A DNA stretch of 64,000 nucleotides. Source: Stercorarius parasiticus (Eukaryota; Chordata; Aves; Charadriiformes; Stercorariidae). A program made the translations under genes and the position numbers. The stretch's first letter is position 1; the number at the start of each line of letters is the position of its first letter. The stretch is from assembly GCA_013396915.1 (NCBI GenBank), contig VWZL01005037.1:62001-126000 (forward strand), written 5' to 3'. Positions 1 to 13,270 of this stretch are shown here, one piece after another. The notes under the pieces were generated by a model. The model saw only the letters and a list, made by a program, of their open reading frames with translations. It did no database searches and was not told the origin of the DNA.

Positions 1-3000
1 GAGTACGACGCACCCAATGGCTTTCAGACCCATGCTGCAGTGATGAAACGTGTACCCAGCTTGCACAGAAAATCACTGTACTGAATCCGTAATACTGAAA
101 ACGTACAATACAGCCACTTTTTGGTACTCAGAAGAAGGTCAAAGTGCTGCTCTCGTGTGTGTTGTGTAGGAGGAGGTTGTAGAAGCAGAAGGCGGCAATA
201 TGGCCCAAAACCTCAAAGGCATCTCTGTTCTAAACCCCTTACATTTTTTTTTATGCCCCACACCTCAGGCCAGACTAACAGCCATGAGAGAAACTCGGAT
301 GTAAGATTTTGTAATTAATTTCTTCAAATGTCTTTCTGTTTCTTTAGTGAAAACCTTACACTGAAGCCAAAATAATTCCTACAAAAAGACACTGTGTAGT
401 GCATCATTCACTATAATGGTTTCCACAGCTTTGAGCTGTATGAAAATTTCATTTTACACTTGAATGAGCAGCAATTAAGAGAGAAATATTGATTTGTTAC
501 AAAATAAAACGGATACGTATTGGGAGAAATTGCTTGAGAATGAAACTGATGAAGGTCATATTTAGCTGTGGAAAAAAAAAGTTTTACTAGCAGTATTTGT
601 AAATCTTATGAAAAAGATGGACTCTTGTCTCCCTATGAAAAGTTGTTTTCTCCTCTTTAATTTTCCCCCAGAGAAAGGCTCATAATGTTGCCGTCAGTCA
701 GGAAACTGAGAAGAATGTCATGCTAGCTTGTATCGAAAGGATGGATAATGATAATTCAGAAGAAAATGCAGTATTTTTTTCTTTGTACATTATGTGCCAG
801 TGTCAAACTTCAAGCATTGAGTGGCATTTACAGGAAGCTGTTGACCTTCTAAAAACCTTTGTTATTTCTTTATGCAAGCCTTCATCTGCTGTAGATATGG
901 TCAAAACGAAGGAGACTCCAATTCCAAACCAATGAGCTATGTCACCTGCTGCAGTACACAGCAGCGCTACAAAGCACACCCCCACCACCTCCCCGAGAAG
1001 TGCAATTACTTGGGTAACTGAATGAAGTATTTGTGCTTTAAGTCATAGTTTTACATTCACATCACTGATTCTGCTGCATTGCTGGTTGCATTTTATGAAA
1101 CGTGTAATTTTCATGTAAGTTTCTAATTTTCATGCACTTCTAAGATTGCAAATTAAGGACACTTGATTAAGATGTTACACATAAAAAAATGGAAATTTCA
1201 GGTAACTATTTGTTACATAGTTAGTGGTCAAATTGCATTTCTAGTGAAACCTTCACAAAAAGCTGACAGCAACTGCAGCAGCTGCCAACCCCAATTCATG
1301 GGTTACGGAGAAGAGATGAAGAGTAAGTGGACTAAGCAGAGGTAGTTCTGAGACAAGCAATTCAGGGAATTTACACTACTGAGATTTGTTCTCCGGATAA
1401 ATGAAAGTCTTCTGTCTGCTGCGTTGTTCTTTTTCCCCTGTAAAACCACGGATACTAACTTCTCTATTAGCTATTGGCCTACAGATCTGCTGCTGCCTGC
1501 AATGACCATTTTACAAACTGATAAAGGTTTCAGCTGAGCTTCTTTAAGACAAGAAACTCTGAATTCTGTCTGGTATTTTGGAAAAAAGATACTCCACTCT
1601 CCATAAAACAGAGCTAAACAGCAGATTATCTTACATGATTACAGATTGTCAAAGCTACCACATCACTGCCATAGCAGAGCTCCACTGTTTTGAGAAACCT
1701 TTAAACCAGAAACACTATGCCCAATGAAAAGGACATTACCCTGTTACAGCCTTCAACTCAATCCCATGACCCATATTCAGTCCTTTTTGTAATGGGCCAC
1801 TTCATGAGATTCTCCAAAAAAAGACTATAGTGGTAATAAAGTTCATGGCTATTTGCAAAATCGGCGTAGACACTATCAAGAAATAAAAAAATCCAAGCTC
1901 CAAAAACCTTAACTGGCAAATAAATTGAAGTCCCTCATTCATTTTAACCAATGTTATTTTTTCTACATAATGTGCCCTTAGTTCGGTCCATCTATTTGAA
2001 CTCTTTTAGAATTGTTCCAGCCGAAGGCATGATACAAACCAGCTCTAATTTCTGCAATTTTAAGAAGTCAAATCACTAATACTTTAGTGTTTCAGTGTCT
2101 GTAATCTAGTGTTTAAGTTTTCTGTAGGTTTTAAGCACCATTTAAGTGTGCTGTAATCTAGTTAACTACATACTTCCCTGACATATGTTAAAATACGCAA
2201 ATTCTCAGGTTTTTATGTACGGTCTTAAAATTCCTATGATCTCACACCAAGAAACGTCTTCATGCTTAAGACATTCACAATATTCACAAAGATTTATGAT
2301 ACAATGACTTTGTCATTTACAAGGAAATAAAGCAGATCTGCAAAGAACTCTATATAAACTCAATAACACTTGATTTAGGAAAGGTAATGTATGAATTAAA
2401 TCTGAAACCCTAGTTAGGAAAAGACTAACTGTAGTACTGAAGGAATGATAATTCAGGTTCCTGTGCCAGCAGCAGCAAGAGTTTTGCAAGGGGAACCGCA
2501 GGAAGTATCACTGTTCTCATGAATGCAAGGAGCAATTGTGTACTCTAACACTCATTTCTTCAGTATTTTAGCATGAATGAAGAAAGGTTACATTTTCATA
2601 ATGCAGATGCATCACTTAGAGTAATCTAAAAATCAAATGGAGTGTTTAATTAACAGTTACAGTACAATGTCTGAACTCCTTTCACCTCAGGAAGAAGACT
2701 GTGCAAATGAGGAATGGCCCTTTCACATTTCAGATGAATATAGAAAAAAAGGAAAGTAAAGCAGCTCCAGCAGGGCTGCTGGCGACTATCTTCTGCTCAT
2801 GATACAGCCACGTCCCTGCTGCATCCATCCCCTTCTGTGCTCAGCTTTAAGGACCGCTGTACCTTCCACGATAATTTGTTTGCATTTCAACTCTAATCTT
2901 GACTTGTACAATTCCCAACAAATTGCTTTTGCTCTTTTTTTATTATCTTATGCTCATTATTGCACTTTTCCACATGCAACGTATGGAGATGAGATTCCAT

Positions 3001-5275
3001 GTGCAATCTATTGTGTGAGGTGTTTTAATCAATAATCTTGTTCTGCTGATTAAGCAGGGGCTTCTGTTTTGGCAAGATAACATTAGTTTCTCCTGTCATG
3101 CTCCTAAAGCTATTGGGAATCTTCAGCAGATCATTAGATATGCTACAATAAAGCTTTGGTACATTCTCTTTTCTTTCTTAAATTACTTCTTCACTGTCCT
3201 ATCATTCCCCGTCACCGCTGGCACTGCATTATTATTACAGCTCCCCTGAAACTTGCACTAGAGCTATGTCTCCAGGCCATAGGATGCCATTTTCAATTGA
3301 AGCTTCTGCTTGAAAATATAAATTAAGAAAATTTCATTATCTCCTGCCAAGGGCCATTATTCACCACTGTTCTAAGGAAGATTAAAAATGCAAAATCTAT
3401 GGACTTGAACAAATACTCCAGCATTAAAATTAAAAACACAGTGTATCATGACTGGACCAGAAAGTGAAGTACTGGAATCTGAGAAGCAGATTCTGGAAAT
3501 ATGTTAGCATTACAGGGATCAAACGGACTGACTGAGGCAAGACGTCATCTTTATGAGTAAGTCACATCAGTCACATAAAGATATACACAGTTGCCTTCGA
3601 AGTGGCTTGCAAAGTTAAGGTATGTAGGAAATAGCTTCCACATTAAAATTTATCCTTCAAATGCTTTTGTTTTGCATAAATAACTTTGACAAAGATAGTA
3701 ACACAAAAGAAACATCAACGTTATTTGGAAAAGGTTAATGTCTAGCCAGAAATGGGCTATCAAAATAATTTGGGGTATTCCCAATCCTGCATTTCTCTGA
3801 ATGCAGTGTTTCATTAAGTAAGGTAAAACTGGCAAACACAGAGAACAGCCATGCGTACTTCACTTTAAAAAGAAAGAAAAAAAAGATACAGTATAAAGCC
3901 ATGTTTAATAAATAAAATTCATTCTAAAAAATTGTCAATACATTAAAAAAACCCTGTCTTGATATGTTTTGAAACTTTTAAGTCAGATCTGACAATATTT
4001 CTCTTTCAGCATATTGATTAAATACTTAAAAGCTAGCATGATGACATGTTCCTGCATATTGCCTGCAGCAACCTGCTTAAACACCACTTGAAGCACGTAA
4101 ACTCCGAGTTGTAGCACCACATACTCCATATGGTCTTCTTGTTCCTTATTCACCCTGGGTGAGCTGCAGTCTGAGTAAAAAGAGATGGGAGTGTGGGATG
4201 ACTACATTTCATGTATTGACTTTTAACAACAGCATGTTTTAAATTGAAAAATTCCTGAACCTCTTTACCCAGACTAAATGGCTGTCTTTACATATATATT
4301 CCTAATGGTCTACAACTGCCACGTGAGATGTGCTTCGACTTTTGTATGCATATGCACTATAACTCCACTCCTGTTATTAAAGTCAAATTTACATATGTAT
4401 GAAGATGTCAGATATTACTTAAATACTATGTTTTATTAATTTGGCCTTGGAAAGCATGTACAAAACTTACATATAAAATAGCCAGAGAACAGAGACTTTA
4501 TTTTGGAGGTGTACAGATACATATGTATGAACATACCCATACCACGGCAGATAAAATTATTTCAAGGGATGTATTTAAATTCTGAGTTTCAAATTCACCT
4601 CACAAGAAATACATTATTACATACTGAAACCTAATGAGTTAGCAAATTGGGCCTAACCAAAGCCTGAAAAAAAGATCCGCTAAAAAAAGCAGGCCTTGCA
4701 ATGAAGCCCTGATTTGAAGCAGCACTGGCTGGCCATCACTGCGATACCCGCAGTGCTCCAGGAACCGCAGCAGCAGTAGCCCAGCCCTACCCACGTAGGA
4801 AGAGTGAGCGCCCGCATCCCTGCAGAGCCACGCTCATTGGAGACAGACATGTAATCCTGCAACTGACTTTTAAGAAACCCAGGATACCACACTGGCAATT
4901 TTGCTTACTCTTTGCTTACTGTGTAAGATTTTCTAAAATTTCTTTTCAAGTTAGAATCCCTAAAACGATTTATTATGGGGAATGAGCATGACAAAAAAAA
5001 AAAGGACAAATTTTACCTAGCTCAAAGGGAAAACAGATTTAGTGTGCTGTAGTGGTAGTTTTCATAATCTAAGAAAAATACAGGAGATATGTGAGCATGT
5101 ATGAAAGCAGAATTTGGCCATAAGAATTGTTGCTAAATATTGGAGATCTTCCTGTAACCGCTAAAGCATGCTAGAAATTGGTCTGAAAATTCACAAACCA
5201 GCCTTGGGATTTTCTATGTACTTGGCAACGTGACCACTACAGCAATAAACCTGGTGGCTTTGGATGAAAAATATT
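1..5275. other. AT-rich intronic sequence, nothing distinctive
   Basis: I see no gene, RNA gene or named repeat here. The sequence is ordinary AT-rich intron with short A and T runs. The longest open frames are about 60-78 codons, as expected by chance. A small GC-richer island at about 4700-4870 has no recognisable content. Confidence 0.6.
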
Positions 5276-5287
5276 GGGGGGGGGGGN
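5276..5287. repeat. poly-G run ending in an undetermined base
   Basis: Eleven consecutive G (5276-5286) are followed by a single n at 5287, the only ambiguous base in the window. This is most simply a sequencing or consensus failure at the homopolymer, so the true G count is uncertain. Confidence 0.9.
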
Positions 5288-8200
5288 TTGATGGTTCGTT
5301 GAATCTTCCTAATTACTGAATAAACAAGACATAAGGAAGCTAAATAGTGTATAATTATATTGTAGAATAAGGTGCATCATAGAGTTGTTTCTGTTTGCCC
5401 AATAAATACGTAATAATATTTAATTGTGTTTTCTTTATACAATGTAATCTTGTGGGAGTTTAAGGGTATGCATTAAGGATGAAAACTCCAAATAGATACT
5501 AAAAAACAACAGAAAATATACAACTCCCACAGGCTCTTTCTTAGGATTACCCAGTTTGATTCACTACCAATGAATGTGTATCAGACTTGTATGGCAAACT
5601 AATTTAAAAGAGTATTTTTTGCTTTCAAACTCTTACAATTTTAATACATGCAGTTACGACCCATTTGCCTTTTAGTATTCAAGTTCTCCAAGTTCAAAGC
5701 AGTCACTGTTAAAAAGACAAATGTTCTCACTTACTCACATCTAAGCTATCAGAGATATTTTTTTCTTCTTAGAATTCATTCTTCTTCCAGTATTTTTTTT
5801 ATTGGTATAAACGTTATTTTATGGGGTTATTATTAACTTGAAACTGAAGCAGCAGATAAAACAGGACAGAGTAAAAAAAAGGAAAAGGAAACGTAGATTC
5901 CAGTGGAATACACAACTCCTGCCTTCTCTCGGTAATTTGTAAGTGCTTTTATAGTCCCATCTTTCTGTCCCCCCTACTTTCTACCATGTATGTGGAAGGC
6001 CTACTACAACTACCAAAGCCTGTGAGGAACTGACTGTAGAGCAAGGACAGGAAAACTACGTATCAAAAGATGCAACGAGATGTGCAAAGTAAACAGAAGA
6101 GTCTCCTGGTGAGCTTTGCATAGGTGTAAGCCAAACCTTCTAACAGTATCAAGCAGAAGAGACCTGCTTTTTAGAGAAACTGTTTCTAATGCAACCCCAC
6201 CTGAGGAAGCAGAAATGGAAATAGAGTCATATTCATAATCTTGTCATATTATTTACGTGCATGCATATTTGCAAGCAAAATGCAGCGTGGGATTACAGGC
6301 AGTGTACGTTTTAGTACACCAACTAAGCCAAGCAGATCCGCACTGCTGAAAAGTAATCAGTTCAAAAGATCCAATTAAATGTTTCACCATTTAGACAAAA
6401 TAAATAGCCTGCAGCTATGCTTATTTACTAATGAAAACTTCAGTAGTGCAGCATCGCAATATCTGAGCAATTTACACAGATTATTCACACTGAGTGAGTT
6501 TGAGTGCAGCATCATGCCTTGTGGGTTGAGCAGGTTTCACGGGAGAAACACAGGGTTGGGTAATAATACCAGAGCTTTATGAAGGGGCATTTATTCCTGA
6601 GGTACAGTGCTGGAGCAGAGCATATAGAAAATCCAACCAAAAATCCTGAAGCACAGTTGTCTGATCCTTAGGCATAACGCGGCAACAGGCTTGCAGGAGA
6701 AGAGACTCCCAGGTAGAGAGCACAGGATAAGAGTAAAAACCCTTTAAAACTCTTTTTTGCAGCACTGTCGATCTTTTTTATCCATGGTTTGGCATTCAGC
6801 ATATTCATAATGTAGTTAAAAGTTATGTCACTTAAGACAGCTTCTGAGTCATTATCAAATGAGTAACTTGAAGAATTACAATATTGAAAACGTGTAGCTT
6901 TATCCTTCACATTAATTTGCACAATCTTAAATAAATTTTAAAATATCACCCACTTTAATTACTAAAATGAGGTATTTCAAATGACAGGTGTGATTTGTTA
7001 CTGCAGCTTCTGAAATGTAGAAGCCTTTGCACACTTTCACTGTTCACACTTTGACTGGACCTTCAGGTCCAGCTGGACTCACTATGGGTCTCCCGAGCTT
7101 AGCACAGCTCTTCTGTTTGCAGAAATGCATATGCTACATAATGTATCTTAGCTCTAACAGGAAAGTAAGACTTAGTAATTTACAGAATTGACCGCCAAGG
7201 CAACATGATTTCATAAGGGTCCTTTGGTTTCCCTCTAAAATGGACAGGATGAGGACAATTTCAAATGGGGGGTGTGGTGGGGTCAACCCTAACTGAACAC
7301 ATGCATTCTCTTTGAATAATTAAAAAATATTATAACCTGTATCAATTAGGAGCAATTATTTATAAAAATGTTCACCTATAGCAGTTTGCATATAGAAAAA
7401 GATCAGATTTTTAACAAGGGAAATGGGAAATCACTATGGGATGCCCTACTTAGATAAAATTAGCAAGAAACTTGTTATCAGACCATATAAAAGATACACC
7501 ATAATAAGACGTGACCTTCCAGAACCTTGGAGCCGATCTGTGATTTTTTCCCCCTGTAACCCTTCCTAATTATCTGCAAAGTTACAGACCCTTTTGTGGC
7601 AGGTTATTTTTCTGTGAATAGTGAGGGGTTTTGGGCTTTTAAATATTTAATTAGTCTTCTGATATGAGAATTGTTGCACATGCCAACTGCTTCGATTTTC
7701 AAACTGTGTTCATCCTAATTATGTTCAGATTTAGATTGGTCATCCCAAACCTCTCACTCTTGTAATTATTTACTCCTTAAAGATCATTCAGCGGAGAAAT
7801 ATTTTTCACCCTTATGGCTCTTTCTTTCCACAAATGGCTTTTCTGGTCCGTTAATTACCCACTCAGAGGATTAGAGTTTGTAATAATGCAAGAGATCCTG
7901 CATGTAAGATGAGTTTTACAGGGTGAAAAAGAATTTTGTAAACTTGCCTTGGGGAATATCCCCTTTTTGGGTTATAATTTTCATCAACAGCGGCCATGTG
8001 CCCACCGCTGCATATCTACCAATTCCACAGGGCTACGGAGTGAGTCATTTCTACGGCTCAATAGAATTCAAAGCAAAACGCTGAGCAAGAGGCCAAAACA
8101 CAACTTGGTTATTTTACGAGATTTATAGAAGTGCAATGTGCTAGCAAGATGGTTGCGTCCTTTTTCTCATAATTTTTAATGCGGTTTTCATGGCTTTAAA

Positions 8201-9737
8201 GTTATATATATTTAACCAATAACTAATAATAAAATTACAACTTCCTATTTCATCTGCTGATTTTTTCCAGAAGTGCTGTCCCTTGGTAGGTCTTTAATCA
8301 ACTCTGTAACAGTGGTGTCATTTCCTATCAAAATGTGTCTGAGAGTCCTCACTACGAGTACTTTCTTTTCTTCTGAGACGAATACCTGCCACAAAAGAAC
8401 TGTTATTCATTACCTACAGTGATGTCTGGATCTAATTATAATCTGGAAAGCTTGCAGGGCTTCCAGGTATAGGACTTCTCCTGCGAAAGTATCCTTCTGC
8501 TCTAACTTGGAAAGCACAACCCCACTTTCTTCTTTGTCATTTGAAGTTAAGGGATGAAGTTACTGATTTGAGCTGTGCACTCTCCGATTCCTGGAACTTT
8601 CAGTTCTAAGCCCAACGAAGTTTAGGGGGCTGCTTTCGTTTGCTTGTTTTTACACCTGCAAAAATCCTGCGTATTCCACAGTTGGTTTTTACACGAGTCA
8701 AGCAGATTCACTTCTATAAAAAACACATCAGAAAACTCACTGGCTTCACTCTGTCAACACACAGATAATCTTTAATTGTGTCAAAAATATTCATGATCTA
8801 ATCCTTTTATCAAACTGTCTACTACTGAAGGAGTCTCATGCGCCTGCACAATTAAAAACCCCATGTTAGCCATACATAATACTGTATTACATTTGATGCA
8901 AATCCTTTTCTATTGAAATAAGCACTGGGCTGACAGCAGGAAGTGGCTGATAAGAAAGCAACAAGGCATTGCTGATGGCATTCATGATAACTGAGCACTA
9001 ACTCATATGTGTTCTGTCTACAGCACATTACTCAAAGTGCTCCTGTTTAAATGCGACTCCAGGAGGTGTTCTTTTGCTGTATCTCTGTCACAAAGGCAGA
9101 AAAATTATCTAAGAAAGCTAAATATACAAAGTAAATGGTGTTTTTCATACTCACCAGTGATGCTGGCACTAGAATAATATACTGAAAGCAGTATCAGCGC
9201 TACTATGCCCTAGATGAGGAAACACCTACAGCTTCATGAGTGTAATAGTACAGCTGAGTTCAATGCTGTTAACAAATTCAGTAAACAGGGAAAGGTTAAG
9301 GGTTCACAACTGCCTCGTTATTGTTACACTTACAACTCAGCCTAAATGAATGCATTAAATAGCGGAAAAGGAGGACAAACTCTTGAGTTATGGTGAAACA
9401 ACAATTTTACAGTGCTGGAAAAATGTGTGTATTAAATACATTTCAAAATTGCTTCTTCGTCATATAGATATACATCTCGAGAAGCACGAGATCTGAGAAG
9501 CAATGAACAGAAAGGTTAAAGATCCCAGATTACTACTAAGAAAGAAATATAGATGCCTTTGCACATACAGTGGCAAAATATCTATCTTGCCAGATGAAAC
9601 GTTACACAGTTCGGTGTCATTAAGAAGTAGTAAGACTTCTTCCTCTAAGATGTTTGAAATGTATGATTTTGGCCAGGGCACCTTGCTCAATGAAATGATT
9701 CTGCTACCTAATTTCTTTTAAAAATGTTGCAGGACCT
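5288..9737. other. AT-rich intronic sequence with some homeodomain-type sites
   Basis: No gene is seen. The stretch at about 7305-7375 carries several TAAT/ATTA and CAATTA cores. The segment 7560-8250 is a mixed-composition block that could be conserved non-coding sequence, but nothing is decisive without alignment. Confidence 0.45.
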
Positions 9738-9807
9738 GGTTTGTGCGTGTTATGTGTTTGTGTGTCTATATACACATGTGTGGGGGTGGGTGTGTGGGTG
9801 GGGGTGG
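9738..9807 (+). repeat. GT-rich tract with canonical G-quadruplex motif
   Basis: A TG/TGTG-rich tract passes into G-runs at 9782-9786 (G5), 9788-9790 (G3), 9796-9798 (G3) and 9800-9804 (G5). The loops are 1, 5 and 1 nt. This meets the usual G3+N1-7 quadruplex rule on the plus strand, the template strand for ADGRL2. The alternating purine-pyrimidine part is also Z-DNA prone. Confidence 0.8.
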
Positions 9808-12338
9808 TAGAAGAAACTAAAATTCAAAGGTTCTGACAGTTACCGTATTACAGTGAAAACCTGCAAAAAAAATATGGCTTTCAGTAGTAAATTCGTAGTA
9901 AAGATTCTGCATTGCAAGCGTATTATAAAGCACATTTGACATGGAAAAATTCTACGTGATAAGAACCTTCCCTCCCCATTGATGTGTCTACAGCAGGCTG
10001 AAAATATACTGAATACTGAGTATTCGGTCTATGTAACACTCTTAAGACTGCATTAACTTCATTGCAGTAGCTTGTTTTATAGGCTCAGTTCATCATGACC
10101 TATAAAATGTTAGGCTGAAGTGCTTTAAATATCTGCTAACACCATGTGCAAGCCTGGGAGTACAAGGCACTGTGCTGTGAAGCGGCAAAAACAAGACTCT
10201 TCTGAGAAAGTAGCATGCACTCTTATGTCACTGATATAAACAGGGTAAGCATGCTAAATAATGTATGAAACAGGCAGACAATCTTTATATAAAACAGGAA
10301 TTCTAGTTGAATTCTTTGTTTGATCTTCTTTTACCAGTACACCACTAGTTTTTAAGATTGCTTCTTAAAAAAAGATAGATGTGGACTATTCCACAAACTC
10401 CCTTCATTCACAGTTACTATATGACAGAAAAAAAATAAAGACCGCTTTCATTTGTGGCCATACCATTTTTGATAATTATTGTTCTGCAATATGTCGAAAA
10501 TAAAATGCAAAGGGGGGAATTATCTATGTCTTTCAGTAATCATGGCCCATTTATTAAGCAATTAGGTTGCAATTTTATTATTAGAGAGAGAAAAAAATAA
10601 ATGCTGTAAAATAATGTTATTGCTTGTATCTTTGATCCTTAAACTTTTCCATTTCAGCAACCTCATTAATGTCAAGATGCCAGGAATATGGCCACCCCTT
10701 TTTAGACTGTATAGCCTGGGCACGGGCAGAATCTATGGGATTCAATAAAGATGTTTTTTCTTGTTGAATTCAACTAAAAAGCTTAATTGAGCCACAAAGG
10801 TCAGAAGGTTCTTTTTTATTATAAGTAGGAGATTATTCTGTGGCACAAGGAAATTTCCAGAATGAGATCTGCTCATTTCTATACTACTCTGTAGCTACTT
10901 TTTAATTTTTAAACCCATGGTTACTCTTCTGTTCCTTTCCTCTGAATTAAACAGCTTTACTGTAATAAAGTTTAAATTCTATTTCCTTTGTGTTACAAAT
11001 GAAAACTTTTCATTGCTACTGATTTTGTAACACTAAAAAGTACTCATAATTTACTTACGTATATTAAATTCATATTAATCTGTCCTAATTTACGATCTAT
11101 ACCCTGCTCTGCCCATCTTCATGTACCTTTTCCATGTCAGTTCTGTTTACTAAGTGATATTCAACAGATTTCCTATAGTGCAATGAACCTTAACAGGCAG
11201 CTTTTAATTGCCTCGCATAGGAAACCACATCACTATTAATTCCACAGCAACAGTATAAAATAAAACTATTGCTTCTCAGACTCTAGAGCAATTAGACCTC
11301 TCGGCTATTTGGCTAACTCTGCTTCATGATACCCAGTGCAGTTAATTATATTTTTTGATGTTAATAGTCTCTGTCAGTTTCAAGCATAACTCCTCTTTGA
11401 TGAATATTTAAATTATATTTGAATAAAAAAATAATCTTGGTTACATTTCATATTCAGCAGTCATCACAGCTTAATAAAGGTCTCCTCAGCAAGGGTTGAG
11501 ATAAATGGGTATATGAACACATGTATAAAGTCCTAAATCAACTTATCAGATAATGTAGCTGTTTTGGCTAAGTATTATAGAGGATATATTGGGATGGGAG
11601 GAATTAATAGGCTTCAATTATTACAGTATTATTCTATACGAACTGAATTTGGCACAGTAATATATAAGTAAATCAGAATTTTTTAATAATCAAGTTCTGA
11701 GTGCAACTGAACCAGAACTTATCTTGGCTAGACAAGAAATTCAAAAACTATACAAAATTCACAGAAATTCATCCAAGAGAACAGAAAGTTCAAGCGAAGG
11801 TTAAGCAATGTTGTCTCCGTCAAGTTCTCAAAAACGTTAGTAAATTACTAAGAGAGGTAACTACATACCCAAAACATACAGTACATGATTAACTGTAGAC
11901 TAAACAGTATGCACACCTCCTAGAGCCCATTTCAGAAATCAGGAAAAAAACCCAAGAAAATCACAGGCTGAAGCATCTATTTTATATGATGCTCAAATAG
12001 GCAGGAAACAGCGTATAATACTTAAAAATTTATGTATACATATGTATAGCTATTTCCATTTATTTTCACCCATGAACAACAAGGAAAGACTGATGAATAT
12101 GTATATACTATCCTGCCAGATAAGATATACACTGACTTAAGAAGAATTTGATGGTGTTTTTGCCAATAATAAAGGAAATAACTTAAATGTGAGATATGAA
12201 AACACTAAATAAAATACCAAGCTACACCCTGGTAAAATAATGAATCCAATCTTTTTTGAAGTAAACTGAGTCTAAATTTTACATGTCATTAGTTGGTACC
12301 AATGATCCTTTTGTTGTTTCGTTTGTAGCTTGTCCAAC
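9808..12338. other. AT-rich intronic sequence, nothing distinctive
   Basis: No gene or RNA gene is seen. Stretches near 10540-10830 and 11040-11100 are rich in TAAT/ATTA cores and may be conserved non-coding DNA. I could not support a specific call. Confidence 0.45.
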
Positions 12339-12390
12339 GCCGTGACTACGGCAATGCATGTGCATGTGTTATGTGCTTGCACATGTGTAA
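12339..12390. repeat. hairpin plus alternating purine-pyrimidine inverted repeat
   Basis: GCCGT (12339-12343) and ACGGC (12348-12352) form a perfect 5-bp stem around a 4-nt loop. Directly after it is a TG/CA-alternating stretch (about 12354-12388) in which CATGTGC is mirrored by GCACATG. This is short imperfect cruciform or Z-DNA-prone sequence with no known identity. Confidence 0.6.
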
Positions 12391-12810
12391 TATAATTTCT
12401 TCTGCAGAAAATAATAATAGGACACACTGCAAAAAGATGATCAAGTACCACTGACAGCTAGTTCACCTTACCCGACTGCTCAGAACCTCGTAATATGAGG
12501 ATTTGTATTTAATTTACTAAGTAATGCCACGACGGAACAACCCCATTAATAAAACGCCCTATTTTTAATGCGTAAACTACACCTACTACTTTCATATTAA
12601 GAATTAATGATAGTGAAAATGCAAAATGCCAGATAAGGTTCTCAGTCATGGGTATTACTATTTGTTTCTGTAATAAAACCAAGGAATACGGTATGCTTCA
12701 TGAATATTCTAGGCTATGTGACTATGCCTAGTTCATGAAAATAGGCTTCATGTATTTCTGCTTTTTTCTTTACATTTGAGTCATAACTAAGTCTTGTGAC
12801 TAACACATAG

Positions 12811-12838
12811 AAAACAAAATAAAACAAAACAAAACAAA
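12811..12838 (+). repeat. (AAAAC)n microsatellite
   Basis: About five copies of AAAAC, one of them AAAAT. This is a simple repeat of no expected function. Confidence 0.85.
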
Positions 12839-13019
12839 GATCATCAGGCCACGGCCCGGTATTGTGAAAAGCTTAGTTTAAAAATAAAGAGCTTCTGCTA
12901 CATCGAAATACTCATAGGGGTGACTGTCGTACTAAGACCTACGTCTGTTTCAGATGAATAGAAGCCTTCGTTTTTAAAGTATGCTTAAAAAAAATATCTG
13001 ATGTTGATAATCTTGTACA

Positions 13020-13270
13020 GTAAATGTTTTGTGAAGCAGTTGTCAGCAAGCCGAAACAGAAACCGCTGGCATGCCCAAGCAAAAGGACCTGGTACATGAC
13101 ATCAACATCGGTACCACAGCAACTCCGAGGTGCATAAATTACGAGAACGTACCTTATCCGCATCAGCCTGCGCTATCCCAGCGTCAACGCCGGCATTTCT
13201 CTGACACAACACCGACCAATATGCAAAGTCTTAATGACCAGAAAGAAGAAAAAGGCAAGGTATATCTCTT
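13020..13270 (+). other. CpG-rich open stretch, possible antisense exon
   Basis: A plus-strand frame is open from a TGA near 13035 through an ATG at 13071 to beyond 13260. It contains about 13 CpGs in 200 bp, far above its surroundings. The predicted residues are polar (for example PHQPALSQRQRRHF and SDTTPTNMQSLNDQKEEK). About half of the third positions are G or C, against roughly 38% locally. A moderate donor AAG|GTATAT follows in phase 0. No family is recognised. The plus strand is T-poor here, which by itself suppresses stop codons, so this may be chance. Confidence 0.25.
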
